DNA of 64,000 nt, from assembly GCF_014644295.1 (NCBI RefSeq), contig NZ_BMKK01000001.1, positions 558,001-622,000 on the forward strand, in the 5' to 3' direction. Numbering within the stretch: the first letter of the stretch is position 1; the number at the start of each line of letters is the position of its first letter. The position numbers and the translations under genes are program-made. Under the pieces are notes generated by a model that made no database searches, was not told the origin of the DNA, and worked only from the letters and a program-made list of their open reading frames with translations. Shown piece after piece: positions 1 to 8,102 of the stretch. Origin of the DNA: Emticicia aquatilis (GTDB lineage: Bacteria; Bacteroidota; Bacteroidia; Cytophagales; Spirosomataceae).

Positions 1-900
1 ATGATACAACCATTTTATTTTACCAATCAAATTCAGCTTACCGTTGATGTGCTTAATGATTTGGTTCAATTCGGGAATCATGATAAAAAACGCAATCGGC
101 TCGCCGTTATGGTAGCCAAACCACATTAGTTCTTCTTCCAAAATCGGTTTCATGGTTTGCATAATGGCCGCTGCACGTTCAGGTGTCATTTCGCCAGCCG
201 ACATATTTTTTGCCCAAGCTTTATTATAAATAATGCGAAAATCTTCGGCAAATTTGGGTAATTCTTTCTTGCTTACATGCTTAAATTCGTAGCCCGGTGT
301 GTTGTAAATCCGATTAGCAATCTCGAATAATGCAGGGCGAACAACCTTTCGAGCCTCAACTTCGGGAATCGGCAACAGGAATGTGTATTGCTGGAAATAA
401 TCTTGAAAACCGTAATTCTCGAAAAACGCACGGTAGTATTTTTGGTGATAAAACATCCCCCAAGTTGGTTCGGCATCATGTGGGTCAACGTGCAGCCCCC
501 ACCAATTATCACGTTCGCCAAAATTCACTGGGCCATCCATAGCTTCCATGCCTCGCTCTTGTAGCCATGCTTTGCATTTATCAAACATCGCAAAGGCAAC
601 TTCTTGATTATCAATACATTCAAAGAAGCCCATGCCCCCAGTTGGTTGTTCGTTTTGGTTGGCAGTATTCGGGTTTACAAATGCCGCCACTCTTGCAATG
701 ATCTTACCCGAATTGTCAAGAGCCAACCAACGAATGCAATCGCCACCATCGAAAAGTGGATTTTTGGTGCGGTCAAAGATTTTTTCGATGTCGTTGTCGA
801 GCGGACGAATCCAATATTTATTGCCTTTATAGAGGCGTGAAGGAAACTCTAAAAATTCTTTTTGTAGCTTTCTGCTCTCTCCTACTTCAATGATTTGCAT
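1..900 (-). CDS. GNAT-like acyltransferase family protein (partial, C-terminus outside window)
   Basis: The reading frame starts at the ATG complementary to 898-900 (MQIIEVGESRKL...) and stays open for 300 codons to the window edge, so the C-terminus is missing. Visible landmarks are FPSRLYKGNKYWIRPLD near the start, then PTGGMGFFECID (about residues 89-100), GPVNFGERDNWWG (about 123-135) and ENYGFQDYF (about 164-172). I recognise this arrangement from a Bacteroidetes family of about 380-400 residues that is usually annotated as N-acetyltransferase. The substrate is unknown. The start is supported by a TAnnTTTG-type -7 box 23-30 bp upstream. Coding is seen directly, the family call is from memory of homologs, and enzymatic activity is not shown by the sequence. 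Confidence 0.75.
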   Translation of the reverse strand, partial: MQIIEVGESRKLQKEFLEFPSRLYKGNKYWIRPLDNDIEKIFDRTKNPLFDGGDCIRWLALDNSGKIIARVAAFVNPNTANQNEQPTGGMGFFECIDNQEVAFAMFDKCKAWLQERGMEAMDGPVNFGERDNWWGLHVDPHDAEPTWGMFYHQKYYRAFFENYGFQDYFQQYTFLLPIPEVEARKVVRPALFEIANRIYNTPGYEFKHVSKKELPKFAEDFRIIYNKAWAKNMSAGEMTPERAAAIMQTMKPILEEELMWFGYHNGEPIAFFIMIPELNQIIKHINGKLNLIGKIKWLYH

Positions 901-1323
901 ACTCTATTACTATTTATGAGTGCAAAGATAGTTTTTAGAGTTCTGAATTCTGAGTTTTGAATGCTGAGTTTTGTTCTTTTGCAGATTTTTAGGTAAGAAA
1001 ATCCATGTTTCGTATAGAAATAACCGAAAGTGATTGTTTAGTTTGTGGTTGGGGATTTACTACATTATGCTTCTATAACCACTAAAAAATGATATAAATG
1101 GTATCACGAAAAACAAGTTTAGCTCAAAACAATACAAAAGGTACTACAAAACTTTCGTATATTTGAGAGTTAATGGTAATGGTAGGACGCCCCTACCAAT
1201 ACGTAACATACAACTGACAACAAAACGTCAACACCTTTACAAAATAAAAAGGCTGCAACCTAATGTACAAGTTGACATAGTTACAGCACATTTTTGAACT
1301 ACTGAATTTTGAGAAGTCGGAAA
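901..1323. other. 423 bp intergenic region
   Basis: No convincing gene. It holds the -7 box of the leftward gene, a short direct repeat of GAATTCTGAGTTTT / GAATGCTGAGTTTT near 946-973, and a small hairpin at 1181-1197 (GGTAGG / CCTACC), which resembles a remnant of the dispersed palindromic repeats seen elsewhere in the window. The rest is AT-rich with no structure that I can name. Confidence 0.6.
923..930 (-). promoter_or_regulatory. putative -7 promoter box
   Basis: On the minus strand this reads TATCTTTG, an exact match to the Bacteroidetes -7 consensus TAnnTTTG, 23 bp upstream of the acyltransferase-like start codon. No convincing -33 TTG is visible 19-21 bp further upstream. Confidence 0.4.
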
Positions 1324-1671
1324 TTAATTTTGTTTTTGGACTGGTCGAACTTCTACTTTTCCGTTCTCTTCAAAAATAGGACACCCTTTTGAAATCTCTA
1401 CAGCTTCATTAATGTCTTTTGCGTTAATGATGAGATAGCCATTAACCATTTCTTTGGCTTCTATGAAAGGACCATCTGTCACGACTTTATTTTTTCCGTT
1501 TACCTGTTTACCACTGCGTTGAAGAGATTCGCCACCTGCAAGGATTCCTTTCTGACCAAGACCTTGCATCCAAGTTATCCATCTTTGAATGTATTCCATA
1601 GCTTCCTTGGAATCATTGGCATTATCGGGATGAGTGTCACCGCCTCTAAATAAAAACATAAATTTTTCCAT
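1324..1671 (-). CDS. YCII-related domain protein
   Basis: A 115-residue protein of the YciI/DGPF family: small alpha-beta dimers related to muconolactone isomerase and often found near sigma-factor or regulator genes. The hallmark DGPFIE is at residues 66-71, followed by KEMVNGYLIIN and the ISKGCP segment typical of the YCII fold. The protein starts MEKFMFLFRGG, with no signal peptide, so it is cytoplasmic. It is divergent from the HxlR regulator at 1770, sharing a 98 bp intergenic region, so it is a likely target of that regulator. No enzymatic role can be assigned. Confidence 0.85.
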   Translation of the reverse strand: MEKFMFLFRGGDTHPDNANDSKEAMEYIQRWITWMQGLGQKGILAGGESLQRSGKQVNGKNKVVTDGPFIEAKEMVNGYLIINAKDINEAVEISKGCPIFEENGKVEVRPVQKQN

Positions 1672-1769
1672 TTTGATTCGATTTTAATTGTTACTTTTAT
1701 TTACTTTTATAGTGTAAATATTCATTGTTAATATTTATTCTACAAGTAGGACTATAAACCAAAGTAAGT

Positions 1770-2153
1770 ATGAAAAATAATACTATTACTGTAAATCAAC
1801 AATTTAACGAAGAAAAAAAAATCGTTTTTGATGAAAATTCTTGCCCTGTCACTGCTACTATGCAGGTTTTAGGTGGGAAATGGAAGTGCATTCTCATTAA
1901 TGCTATCTATATAACATCCCCTGCAAGGTTCGGTGAATTGAAGCGAAGTGTAAAAGGAATAACTCAATCTATGCTTACTCAACAGTTAAGAGAGTTGGAG
2001 GATGATGGGATTATTAGTCGAAAAATTTATGCAGAAATTCCGCCAAGGGTTGAATATACACTCACTGACTTTGGGCTAAGCCTTTCGCCAATTATACAGA
2101 CAATGGCAGAATGGGGAAAGCAATACAGGCTTAACAATGAGTCAAAAAAGTAA
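1770..2153 (+). CDS. HxlR family winged-helix transcriptional regulator
   Basis: 127 residues with the HxlR/MarR-like arrangement. The N-terminal CPVTATMQVLGGKWK segment (Cys25) is followed by a winged helix with FGELKRSVKGITQSMLTQQL at about 54-73 and the wing IISRKIYAEIPPRVEYTLT. HxlR proteins bind DNA as dimers and frequently use the conserved cysteine to sense electrophiles, oxidants or aldehydes. Here the conserved Cys is present, but sensing is inference. It is divergent from the YCII gene, suggesting local control of that pair. A weak hairpin at about 2164-2187 follows the stop codon. Confidence 0.88.
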   Translation: MKNNTITVNQQFNEEKKIVFDENSCPVTATMQVLGGKWKCILINAIYITSPARFGELKRSVKGITQSMLTQQLRELEDDGIISRKIYAEIPPRVEYTLTDFGLSLSPIIQTMAEWGKQYRLNNESKK

Positions 2154-2344
2154 AAGTAAGAATGGCCTAAATGTAGAACATTTAGCCAAACCTTATCTAT
2201 AAAATATCCCCTTAGAACTGAGATTTTCTAATCCATTGACTTTTTTTCTAATATTAGCAAGATTTTGCCGAAAGTGTTGTTTATGACGACAGCCTCAAAC
2301 TAAGGAGAAAACAAATCAAATTTCACTATTAAAACTTTAAAAGC

Positions 2345-3031
2345 ATGACCCGTAAAGAATTTTGGAAATTATACGAAGAAAGAGATTCAGAAAAAATATT
2401 GCCAGTGCTTTCAAAGGCAAAAACTTTTGGCTTTAGTATGAAAGAATATGCTTTACAGTCGTCAGCTTTAAGGGATTACGAACAATTATATTTTTTATGG
2501 CAATTAAAAGCGAAAGCTTATACAGAAAATATAAAAGTGATTTTTGAGCGGTTTGAAAAGGGAGAAACGTACAAGGAAATTATGCTTGAAGAAGCGAAAG
2601 AAAAACAAAAAAAATTAGACTCGGTAAAAGCTGATTTGACGAAATTCAAATCGGTAAAGAAAATCCCATTTGGTGAAATTATCTTTGAGAAAAATGAGGA
2701 TAAAACCTATAAATTAACCTTACCTATATTACCTTACCTCATTGATGATTACATTTGTGAAAATGGAATTTTGGAATTTGACCCTCTTGAAATTACAGAA
2801 AAACACATCAACAAAGGTCGTATAGATTTTGAAGATGATACATTTGGTCAAAGTATATATCTTTTTGGTTCTCATAATCCCGTTGATTTGAATTTTATTG
2901 AGTTTAAAGGCACCTCCAAAAACAATATAAATATCGAGATAAATTTAGCCTTTCTTTTTGAATATGAAAGTAATGGGAAAGACCAGAAATTAGTTATTCC
3001 TCTGACTATTCCTAACATTTTCATTAATTGA
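2345..3031 (+). CDS. hypothetical protein
   Basis: A 228-residue protein starting MTRKEFWKLYEERD. I do not recognise a family. The N-terminal half is helical and charged, with a coiled-coil-like stretch at about residues 70-103 (EKGETYKEIMLEEAKEKQKK). The C-terminal half looks beta-rich with many acidic and aromatic residues. There is no signal peptide or membrane segment. It lies 23 bp upstream of the DUF1826 gene on the same strand and the two may be cotranscribed. The AT content and lysine-rich composition are slightly higher than in the neighbours, which could mean acquisition, but this is not decisive. Confidence 0.7.
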   Translation: MTRKEFWKLYEERDSEKILPVLSKAKTFGFSMKEYALQSSALRDYEQLYFLWQLKAKAYTENIKVIFERFEKGETYKEIMLEEAKEKQKKLDSVKADLTKFKSVKKIPFGEIIFEKNEDKTYKLTLPILPYLIDDYICENGILEFDPLEITEKHINKGRIDFEDDTFGQSIYLFGSHNPVDLNFIEFKGTSKNNINIEINLAFLFEYESNGKDQKLVIPLTIPNIFIN

Positions 3032-3054
3032 TTTTATTCGTGCATTTAGCCAAT

Positions 3055-3747
3055 ATGATAGATTCTTCTCAAGCCAAACATCAAATTCAATGTGTCACAA
3101 ATTTTCATGACCTTGTTTCTACGCCATTTAATCGAGAAATAAATGCGATTGGCTGGATACGGAATCTAAAAGGTGATTTCGCTGAGATTGTGAGTAAGGT
3201 AGAACAAAACGAAAATATAACGCTAATAGATGAAGTGCTACTCCGTGAACTTTCATTGAGCGAACAAGGAAATCTTGCTCGTGAAATTATACTAAATGAC
3301 TTGCAATTATTGACGGCACATGGTGCCGCTCCAGTTCTTAATGTGGTCAAGTGTTACGACAGAGACGATGACTTCCCGTTCTTTCCGACTGATGTTTACT
3401 CTTTCCATGTAGATAGGTCGCCTATACCAACCGATACTTTTTTATGTACTTATTACGGTGTTCCGAGTGATATATTGCCAAATTCAGAAGCCATACAAAA
3501 AATAACGATTCCCGAAATACGTGATGAACTCAAAAAACTATATGATGGAGACGATGAAGGTTTTGAAGCCTTTTTAACTGAAAATTTCTTTGACCTTCAC
3601 TATCAAGCGAAACCCAAGGCACACCCTATCAGCTTAGGTATCGGACACATCTGGAGGCTGGCGATAGATTATCCTGAAAGCAAAATTCCTCCATGCGTTC
3701 ACCGTGCTCCTAAGGAAAAAACTGAGCGGTTGTTGCTCATTTGTTGA
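3055..3747 (+). CDS. DUF1826 domain-containing protein
   Basis: 230 residues from the ATG at 3055. An in-frame TTG at 3028 is possible, but it overlaps the upstream stop codon and adds an unconserved stretch. The sequence follows the DUF1826 pattern: an opening INAIGWIRNLKGDFAEIV, a central TDVYSFHVDRSPIPTDTFLCTYYG, then FDLHYQAKPKAHP, GIGHIWRLAIDYP and a terminal PPCVHRAPKEKTERLLLI. The His, Asp and Cys residues in these blocks suggest a metal-binding or enzymatic site. In Proteobacteria this family is reported in zinc-responsive gene groups, but no zinc-related neighbour is seen here. The function is unknown. Confidence 0.8.
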   Translation: MIDSSQAKHQIQCVTNFHDLVSTPFNREINAIGWIRNLKGDFAEIVSKVEQNENITLIDEVLLRELSLSEQGNLAREIILNDLQLLTAHGAAPVLNVVKCYDRDDDFPFFPTDVYSFHVDRSPIPTDTFLCTYYGVPSDILPNSEAIQKITIPEIRDELKKLYDGDDEGFEAFLTENFFDLHYQAKPKAHPISLGIGHIWRLAIDYPESKIPPCVHRAPKEKTERLLLIC

Positions 3748-3800
3748 AACCAAACTCCCTCGCTCATAGTTACCAATAAAACCACTAATCAATCTAAACA

Positions 3801-4694
3801 ATGCGAATATTATTTACAGGCGGCTCGGGCAAAGCAGGAAAACACGTGATTCCGTACTTACTCGAACAAGGACATCAAGTGTTAAACGTTGACCTTACGC
3901 CTCTGAAACACCCAGGAGTAGATAACCTAATTGCCGATATTACTGACTCTGGACAAATGTTTAATGCCATGAGTTCATATACTGGCTTGCACGAACTCGA
4001 AGCGGGCAGTGGCGTGCCGAAGTTTGATGCAGTGGTACATTTTGCGGCCGTCCCTCGAATCTTAATCAAACCCGATAACGAAACTTTCCGAGTAAATACT
4101 GTTGGTACTTATAATGTAATTGAAGCAGCCGTAAAGCTGGGTATCAAAAAAATTATCATTGCATCATCAGAAACAACTTATGGAATCTGTTTTGCTGATG
4201 GCATAACCGACCCAAAAGTATTGCCATTGGAGGAAGATTACGACGTTGACCCAATGGATAGTTACGGTTTATCGAAAGTTGTGAATGAAAAAACGGCACG
4301 TGCTTTCCAACTACGTTCGGGCTACGATATTTACGCCCTTCGTATCGGAAATGTGATTGAACCGCACGAATATGCCGAACTTTTTCCGTATTATTTCAAA
4401 AATCCCGAAGTGCGTCGCCGAAATGCTTTTTGTTACATTGATGCACGTGATTTGGGGCAAATCGTAGATTTATGCCTGCAAAAAGATGGACTTGGTTATC
4501 AGGTTTTTAATGCGGGCAATGACCACAACGGAGCAATTATTCCGAGCAAAGAATTGGCCGAAAGATTCTTCCCGAATGTACCAATCACACGTGAATTAGG
4601 CGAACATGAAGCATTGTTTTCTAATCGTAAAATTCGTGAAGTATTAGGCTTCAAAGAACAACATAATTGGCGGAAATATGTACAATTAGATTAA
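3801..4694 (+). CDS. NAD(P)-dependent epimerase/dehydratase (extended SDR)
   Basis: 297 residues with a Rossmann fold. The nucleotide-binding motif GGSGKAG is at residues 7-13, an acidic Asp31 follows strand beta2, VHFAA is at 80-84 (NNAG-equivalent region), Ser123/Ser124 precede the active site, and the catalytic YxxxK is Tyr156/Lys160. The length and the late PHEYAELFPYYFKNP region fit sugar-nucleotide epimerase/dehydratase relatives, but the substrate cannot be read from the sequence. The DUF2200 gene begins 15 bp downstream and may be cotranscribed. Confidence 0.85.
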   Translation: MRILFTGGSGKAGKHVIPYLLEQGHQVLNVDLTPLKHPGVDNLIADITDSGQMFNAMSSYTGLHELEAGSGVPKFDAVVHFAAVPRILIKPDNETFRVNTVGTYNVIEAAVKLGIKKIIIASSETTYGICFADGITDPKVLPLEEDYDVDPMDSYGLSKVVNEKTARAFQLRSGYDIYALRIGNVIEPHEYAELFPYYFKNPEVRRRNAFCYIDARDLGQIVDLCLQKDGLGYQVFNAGNDHNGAIIPSKELAERFFPNVPITRELGEHEALFSNRKIREVLGFKEQHNWRKYVQLD

Positions 4695-4709
4695 AACTTA
4701 AGCGATTGT

Positions 4710-5066
4710 ATGATGAAAACACATGATGAACGTTTTGCCGAAATGACATTTGCTTCGGTGTATCCGCACTATATCGCCAAAGTAGAAAAGAAGGGAAGAA
4801 CCAAAGAAGAACTACTCCAAGTAATCGAATGGCTGACGGGCTTCGATGAGCAAAAACTCAAAGCCCAAATTGATGCGAAATCTACTTTTGAAACCTTCTT
4901 TGAGCAAGCTACACTAAACCCAAACGCCCACTTGATTACTGGGCTAATATGTGGCTATCGTGTTGAAGAAATTGAAAATTCTTTGACACAAAAAGTTAGG
5001 TATCTCGATAAACTCGTTGATGAATTGGCGAAGGGAAAAAAAATGGAGAAAATTCTAAGAAACTAA
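4710..5066 (+). CDS. DUF2200 family protein
   Basis: 118 residues with the DUF2200 signature: FAEMTFASVYPHYIAKVEKK at the N-terminus, the segment EELLQVIEWLTGFDEQKL, then LITGLICGYRVEEIENSLTQKVRYLDKLVDELAKGK. Members are small soluble proteins of unknown function in many bacteria. ATGATG at 4710-4715 gives two adjacent possible starts. It lies 15 bp downstream of the epimerase gene. Confidence 0.85.
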   Translation: MMKTHDERFAEMTFASVYPHYIAKVEKKGRTKEELLQVIEWLTGFDEQKLKAQIDAKSTFETFFEQATLNPNAHLITGLICGYRVEEIENSLTQKVRYLDKLVDELAKGKKMEKILRN

Positions 5067-5128
5067 TAGTTCCGAAAACCATCTTACCTGCTTATTTTAA
5101 ATACTGAGTAGGCAATCAATAAAATATT

Positions 5129-5181
5129 CCAGCAAAAACCATCAAACTATTGCTCAAAGAAATACCTCTACCAAGAAAAAT
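5129..5181 (+). repeat. imperfect 53-bp direct repeat, copy 1 (upstream of nitroreductase gene)
   Basis: It matches 6064-6116 at 45 of 53 positions with no gaps; both begin CCARCAAAAACCATCAA. It ends 72 bp before the nitroreductase start codon. The position corresponding to the -7 box in copy 2 reads TACCTCTA here. Confidence 0.8.
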
Positions 5182-5253
5182 CCTTTTCCGTGAGTTTAAA
5201 CAATAGGTTTAATAACTCACGCAAAAATTTAGTAATACATAATCAACAAAATA

Positions 5254-5979
5254 ATGACTTTAGCAGAAATAATCAATTACAGACGCTCCGTACGACACTA
5301 TAAAAACCTTCCGATTGACTCAGAAAAAGTAAAAAATTGTATCGAACTGGCCACTTTAGCACCCAATAGCTCTAATATGCAGCTTTGGGAATTTTATCAT
5401 GTAACGAATCCAGAAACGTTAAAACAACTCTCAGCAGCTTGTTTAGGCCAAATGGCAGCAACCACTGCCCAGCAAATGGTTGTGTTTGTGACAAGGCAAG
5501 ATTTGTACAAGAAAAGAGCAAAAACCATGATGGCGTTAGAAACCCAAAATGTGCTAAAAAATACACTTAAAGAGAAACAAGAGAAAAGAGTTAAACGCTG
5601 GGAAATGTATTATGGTAAAGTAATTCCGTTTTTATATGCACGCTTTTTAGGTATTTTGGGACTTATCCGAAAAATCATTGTAAACATCGTCGGGCTTTTC
5701 AGAGCAATTGTTTATCAAGTATCCGAAAACGATGTGAGGGTTGTTGTGCATAAAACCTGTGCTTTGGCGGCTCAAACATTTATGCTGGCAATGGCAAATG
5801 AAAAATACGATACTTGCCCAATGGAGGGTTTTGATAGTAAAAAAGTAAAAAGTATCTTGAATTTGCCTTTTGGGGCCGAAATCAATATGGTTATTTCCTG
5901 CGGTATTAGAGAAGAACAGGGCGTTTGGGGAGATAGAATGAGAGTTCCTTTTAATGAAGTGTATCAACGAATTGAATAG
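5254..5979 (+). CDS. nitroreductase family protein
   Basis: 241 residues with the FMN-binding RRSVRHY at 9-15 and the LAPNSSNMQLWEFYHV block at about 35-50, both typical of the FMN-dependent nitroreductase superfamily. The C-terminal half has HKTCALAAQTFMLAM and the MEGFDSKKV segment seen in this family. Between about residues 85 and 155 there is an insertion with basic helices and a hydrophobic stretch (VIPFLYARFLGILGLIRKIIV), which could be a membrane-associating hairpin and is unusual for the family. The substrate is unknown. The gene stands alone, and its upstream region is duplicated in front of the next gene. Confidence 0.87.
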   Translation: MTLAEIINYRRSVRHYKNLPIDSEKVKNCIELATLAPNSSNMQLWEFYHVTNPETLKQLSAACLGQMAATTAQQMVVFVTRQDLYKKRAKTMMALETQNVLKNTLKEKQEKRVKRWEMYYGKVIPFLYARFLGILGLIRKIIVNIVGLFRAIVYQVSENDVRVVVHKTCALAAQTFMLAMANEKYDTCPMEGFDSKKVKSILNLPFGAEINMVISCGIREEQGVWGDRMRVPFNEVYQRIE

Positions 5980-6063
5980 GCTTCAAATAATTTTCTGACT
6001 ATCAAGTTTGAATATCATCAGTGTTTTTCAACAGATACTAATGATATTATTAAATAAAAAAAT

Positions 6064-6116
6064 CCAACAAAAACCATCAAGCTATTGTTCTAAGAAATAC
6101 CTTTGCTAAGTAAAAT
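6064..6116 (+). repeat. imperfect 53-bp direct repeat, copy 2 (upstream of NIPSNAP gene)
   Basis: Second copy of the 5129-5181 element, 45/53 identical. It contains TACCTTTG (6098-6105), an exact Bacteroidetes -7 match, 32 bp before the NIPSNAP start codon. Confidence 0.8.
6098..6105 (+). promoter_or_regulatory. putative -7 promoter box
   Basis: TACCTTTG matches TAnnTTTG and sits inside the 53-bp repeat upstream of the NIPSNAP gene. No TTG is seen at the expected -33 spacing. Confidence 0.45.
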
Positions 6117-6137
6117 TCAACCCTTCAATTAAAAACA

Positions 6138-6884
6138 ATGAAAAAACTACTTCTATTGGTTGCTCTGATGAGTATCGGCAATTTTTTATTTGCACAAAAA
6201 CAAGATAATCGGTATTTTGAAATGCGTATATACTACTGCGAGCCAGGCCGTTTACCTAATTTATTGACTCGTTTCAGAGACCATACTACCAAAATTTTTG
6301 AACGCCACGGCATGACAAATATCGGCTATTGGGTGCCTGTGCAAAACGATAAAAATGCTTTGTATTATGTATTAGCTTACCCAAGCAAAGAAGCTCGTGA
6401 TGCTTCGTGGAAAGCTTTTGGTGCTGACCCAGAATGGAAAAAAGTAAGCGAAGAGTCGCAAAGAGATGGCAAAATTGTAGCCAAAGTTGAGTCAATTTTT
6501 ATGAATGCCACTGATTTTTCGCCAAAAATCAAAGGAAAAGTAAAAAATCCAGAACGTATGTTTGAGCTAAGAATCTATACTGGTACACCAAATAATATTG
6601 ATAATGTATTAGCTCGTTTCAGAAACCACACTACGAAACTTTTCAAGAAACACGGCATGGAAAACATTGCTTACTGGAAAAGTATCGAGAAAGAAGGTAC
6701 ACAATCGAGATTGGTTTATATCTTGGCTCACAAAAGCGAAGAAGCAGGAAAAGCTTCTTTTGATGCTTTCAGAAAAGATGAAAAATGGATAAAAGTACGT
6801 GACGAGTCGGAAAAAAACGGCAAAATCGTAGAAAAAGTAGAGTCTATTTACATGACTCCAACAGATTTCTCAACGATACGATAA
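6138..6884 (+). CDS. NIPSNAP family protein with two tandem NIPSNAP domains, exported
   Basis: 248 residues. An N-terminal signal peptide (hydrophobic LLLLVALMSIGNFLFA, cleavage near FAQ at 18-20) is followed by two homologous ferredoxin-like NIPSNAP domains, at about 25-130 and 135-245. Each carries the same blocks: FEMRIYYCEPGRLPNLLTRF against FELRIYTGTPNNIDNVLARF, HGMTNIGYW against HGMENIAYW, and KVESIFMNATDFS against KVESIYMTPTDFS. The duplication is obvious by eye. NIPSNAP proteins are dimeric alpha-beta barrel proteins of uncertain function, and exported forms are common in Cytophagales. Transcription probably ends at the hairpin at 6907-6936. Confidence 0.88.
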   Translation: MKKLLLLVALMSIGNFLFAQKQDNRYFEMRIYYCEPGRLPNLLTRFRDHTTKIFERHGMTNIGYWVPVQNDKNALYYVLAYPSKEARDASWKAFGADPEWKKVSEESQRDGKIVAKVESIFMNATDFSPKIKGKVKNPERMFELRIYTGTPNNIDNVLARFRNHTTKLFKKHGMENIAYWKSIEKEGTQSRLVYILAHKSEEAGKASFDAFRKDEKWIKVRDESEKNGKIVEKVESIYMTPTDFSTIR

Positions 6885-6901
6885 GATTTTAGGTCATCAA
6901 A

Positions 6902-6936
6902 AAAACAAAAGAGTCGGGCGAATGTCCGACTTTTTT
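6902..6936. terminator. bidirectional rho-independent terminator
   Basis: Stem AGTCGG (6912-6917) with CCGACT (6926-6931), flanked by an A-rich run on the left and TTTTTT on the right. It can therefore end transcription of both the NIPSNAP gene and the convergent gene at 6972-7568. Confidence 0.8.
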
Positions 6937-6971
6937 AGTGTTACTACCATGAAAATTTAAGACCATATTCA

Positions 6972-7568
6972 TCAAACCCGATTCAATGAAACCCTTACTT
7001 TTTTGCTCAGAAAAGGTTCTTGATTTTTTAGGTTATTGGGTGTTATGCTTTTACGAAAAACGATTGTTATGACAAAACTCATTTCATTTTTTTTCCAGAA
7101 ACCCTCAGTAAAAAGAAACGAATAATGATATGGTAACGTCTCTTTCACATTAGCAAGCAAATGAAAATCAAACAACTGTATATTTTTTGTATTCAAAGAG
7201 CCTCTCACTTTATATTGTTCTTCTTTACGAAACTTATTTTCGATTCTCAGCAAGCCATCAAATTTATCGGTTTCGATATACAAACGTCTTTTGTAGGGCA
7301 AGCCAATACTGTAAAAAATGCGTTCAAGCTTAGTATATGGCTCATATATTTCTAAACTTACTTTTTTTTCCATACTATCAGGTTCCATAAACTTTCCTGA
7401 CCATTTGCCCACCAATAAGGGTTTGTTTTCATCAAAACTATAAGCCCACGGATACGCTCTGCTATCGGTTTTATAGCTTACATAATAACCAACAACACCC
7501 ACAACACCAAACACAAGAGCAAACAATATAGTTAAAAACAAGGCCGTTAGAAAGTAAGCTAATTTCAT
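6972..7568 (-). CDS. hypothetical membrane-anchored protein
   Basis: 198 residues. A single N-terminal hydrophobic segment (about residues 4-30, FLTALFLTILFALVFGVVGV) anchors a roughly 165-residue C-terminal domain with the sequence LLVGKWSGKFMEPDS followed by beta-strand-like alternation, suggesting a small lipocalin-like or beta-sandwich domain facing the periplasm. I do not recognise a named family. It is 89 bp downstream of the lipocalin-like gene and may be read from the same long transcript. Confidence 0.7.
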   Translation of the reverse strand: MKLAYFLTALFLTILFALVFGVVGVVGYYVSYKTDSRAYPWAYSFDENKPLLVGKWSGKFMEPDSMEKKVSLEIYEPYTKLERIFYSIGLPYKRRLYIETDKFDGLLRIENKFRKEEQYKVRGSLNTKNIQLFDFHLLANVKETLPYHYSFLFTEGFWKKNEMSFVITIVFRKSITPNNLKNQEPFLSKKVRVSLNRV

Positions 7569-7657
7569 ATAAATAGCGTAGTTAAGTAAAATTCCTAAAT
7601 CTAAGCATATTTACAACTTTACACAATTAAAGTTTTTGTAAAGCGAGCCTATCTCAT

Positions 7658-8080
7658 CTATATTCGTTCGTATTTTATAACTAATCTTTTGGTTTTATTC
7701 AGTCCTTCGGCGGGAGTATAGGTGTGCGTCATTGTCATGGTTTTGCCAGAAAAACTTAGCTCATAGTTCGTATCCGTAGTTGTTTTTCCTACTTTCTGAC
7801 TAATAAAGAATTTATTACCTGTTTGCGTCCAGTTGGCTTCAATTTTCGGAAAAGACTCGCAGCCTTTCGGTAAAATCATGTAGTGTTTTCCGCCACTCTC
7901 AAAAACATATTTTATATCCGCACTGCACGGAAAGGCTACCGATAAATTCTTTTGCAAATCATCAGTTTTGCCATCGACATACTCCAAAATCGAAGATGTA
8001 CGTTTCCAAGTTCCCACAATATTCTGAGAAAAAGCGGGCATAAAACCACAAATAAGGCACAATAACATTAAGCTTTTCAT
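7658..8080 (-). CDS. exported lipocalin-like domain protein
   Basis: 140 residues from the ATG complementary to 8078-8080 (MKSLMLLCLICGF). A longer upstream in-frame ATG at 8143 would overlap the 3' end of the preceding gene and hide the signal peptide, so the shorter start is preferred. The signal peptide ends near AFSQ. The mature domain begins NIVGTWKRTSSILEYVDG and shows GGKHYMILPKG, NWTQTGNKFFI and a YELSFSGKTMTMTHTY strand, the pattern of short Bacteroidetes lipocalin-like proteins. It is the last gene of the seven-gene propeller operon, 22 bp behind the gene before it. The ligand is unknown. Confidence 0.75.
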   Translation of the reverse strand: MKSLMLLCLICGFMPAFSQNIVGTWKRTSSILEYVDGKTDDLQKNLSVAFPCSADIKYVFESGGKHYMILPKGCESFPKIEANWTQTGNKFFISQKVGKTTTDTNYELSFSGKTMTMTHTYTPAEGLNKTKRLVIKYERI

Positions 8081-8102
8081 AAGATTCTTGATTTTAAAAG
8101 TT

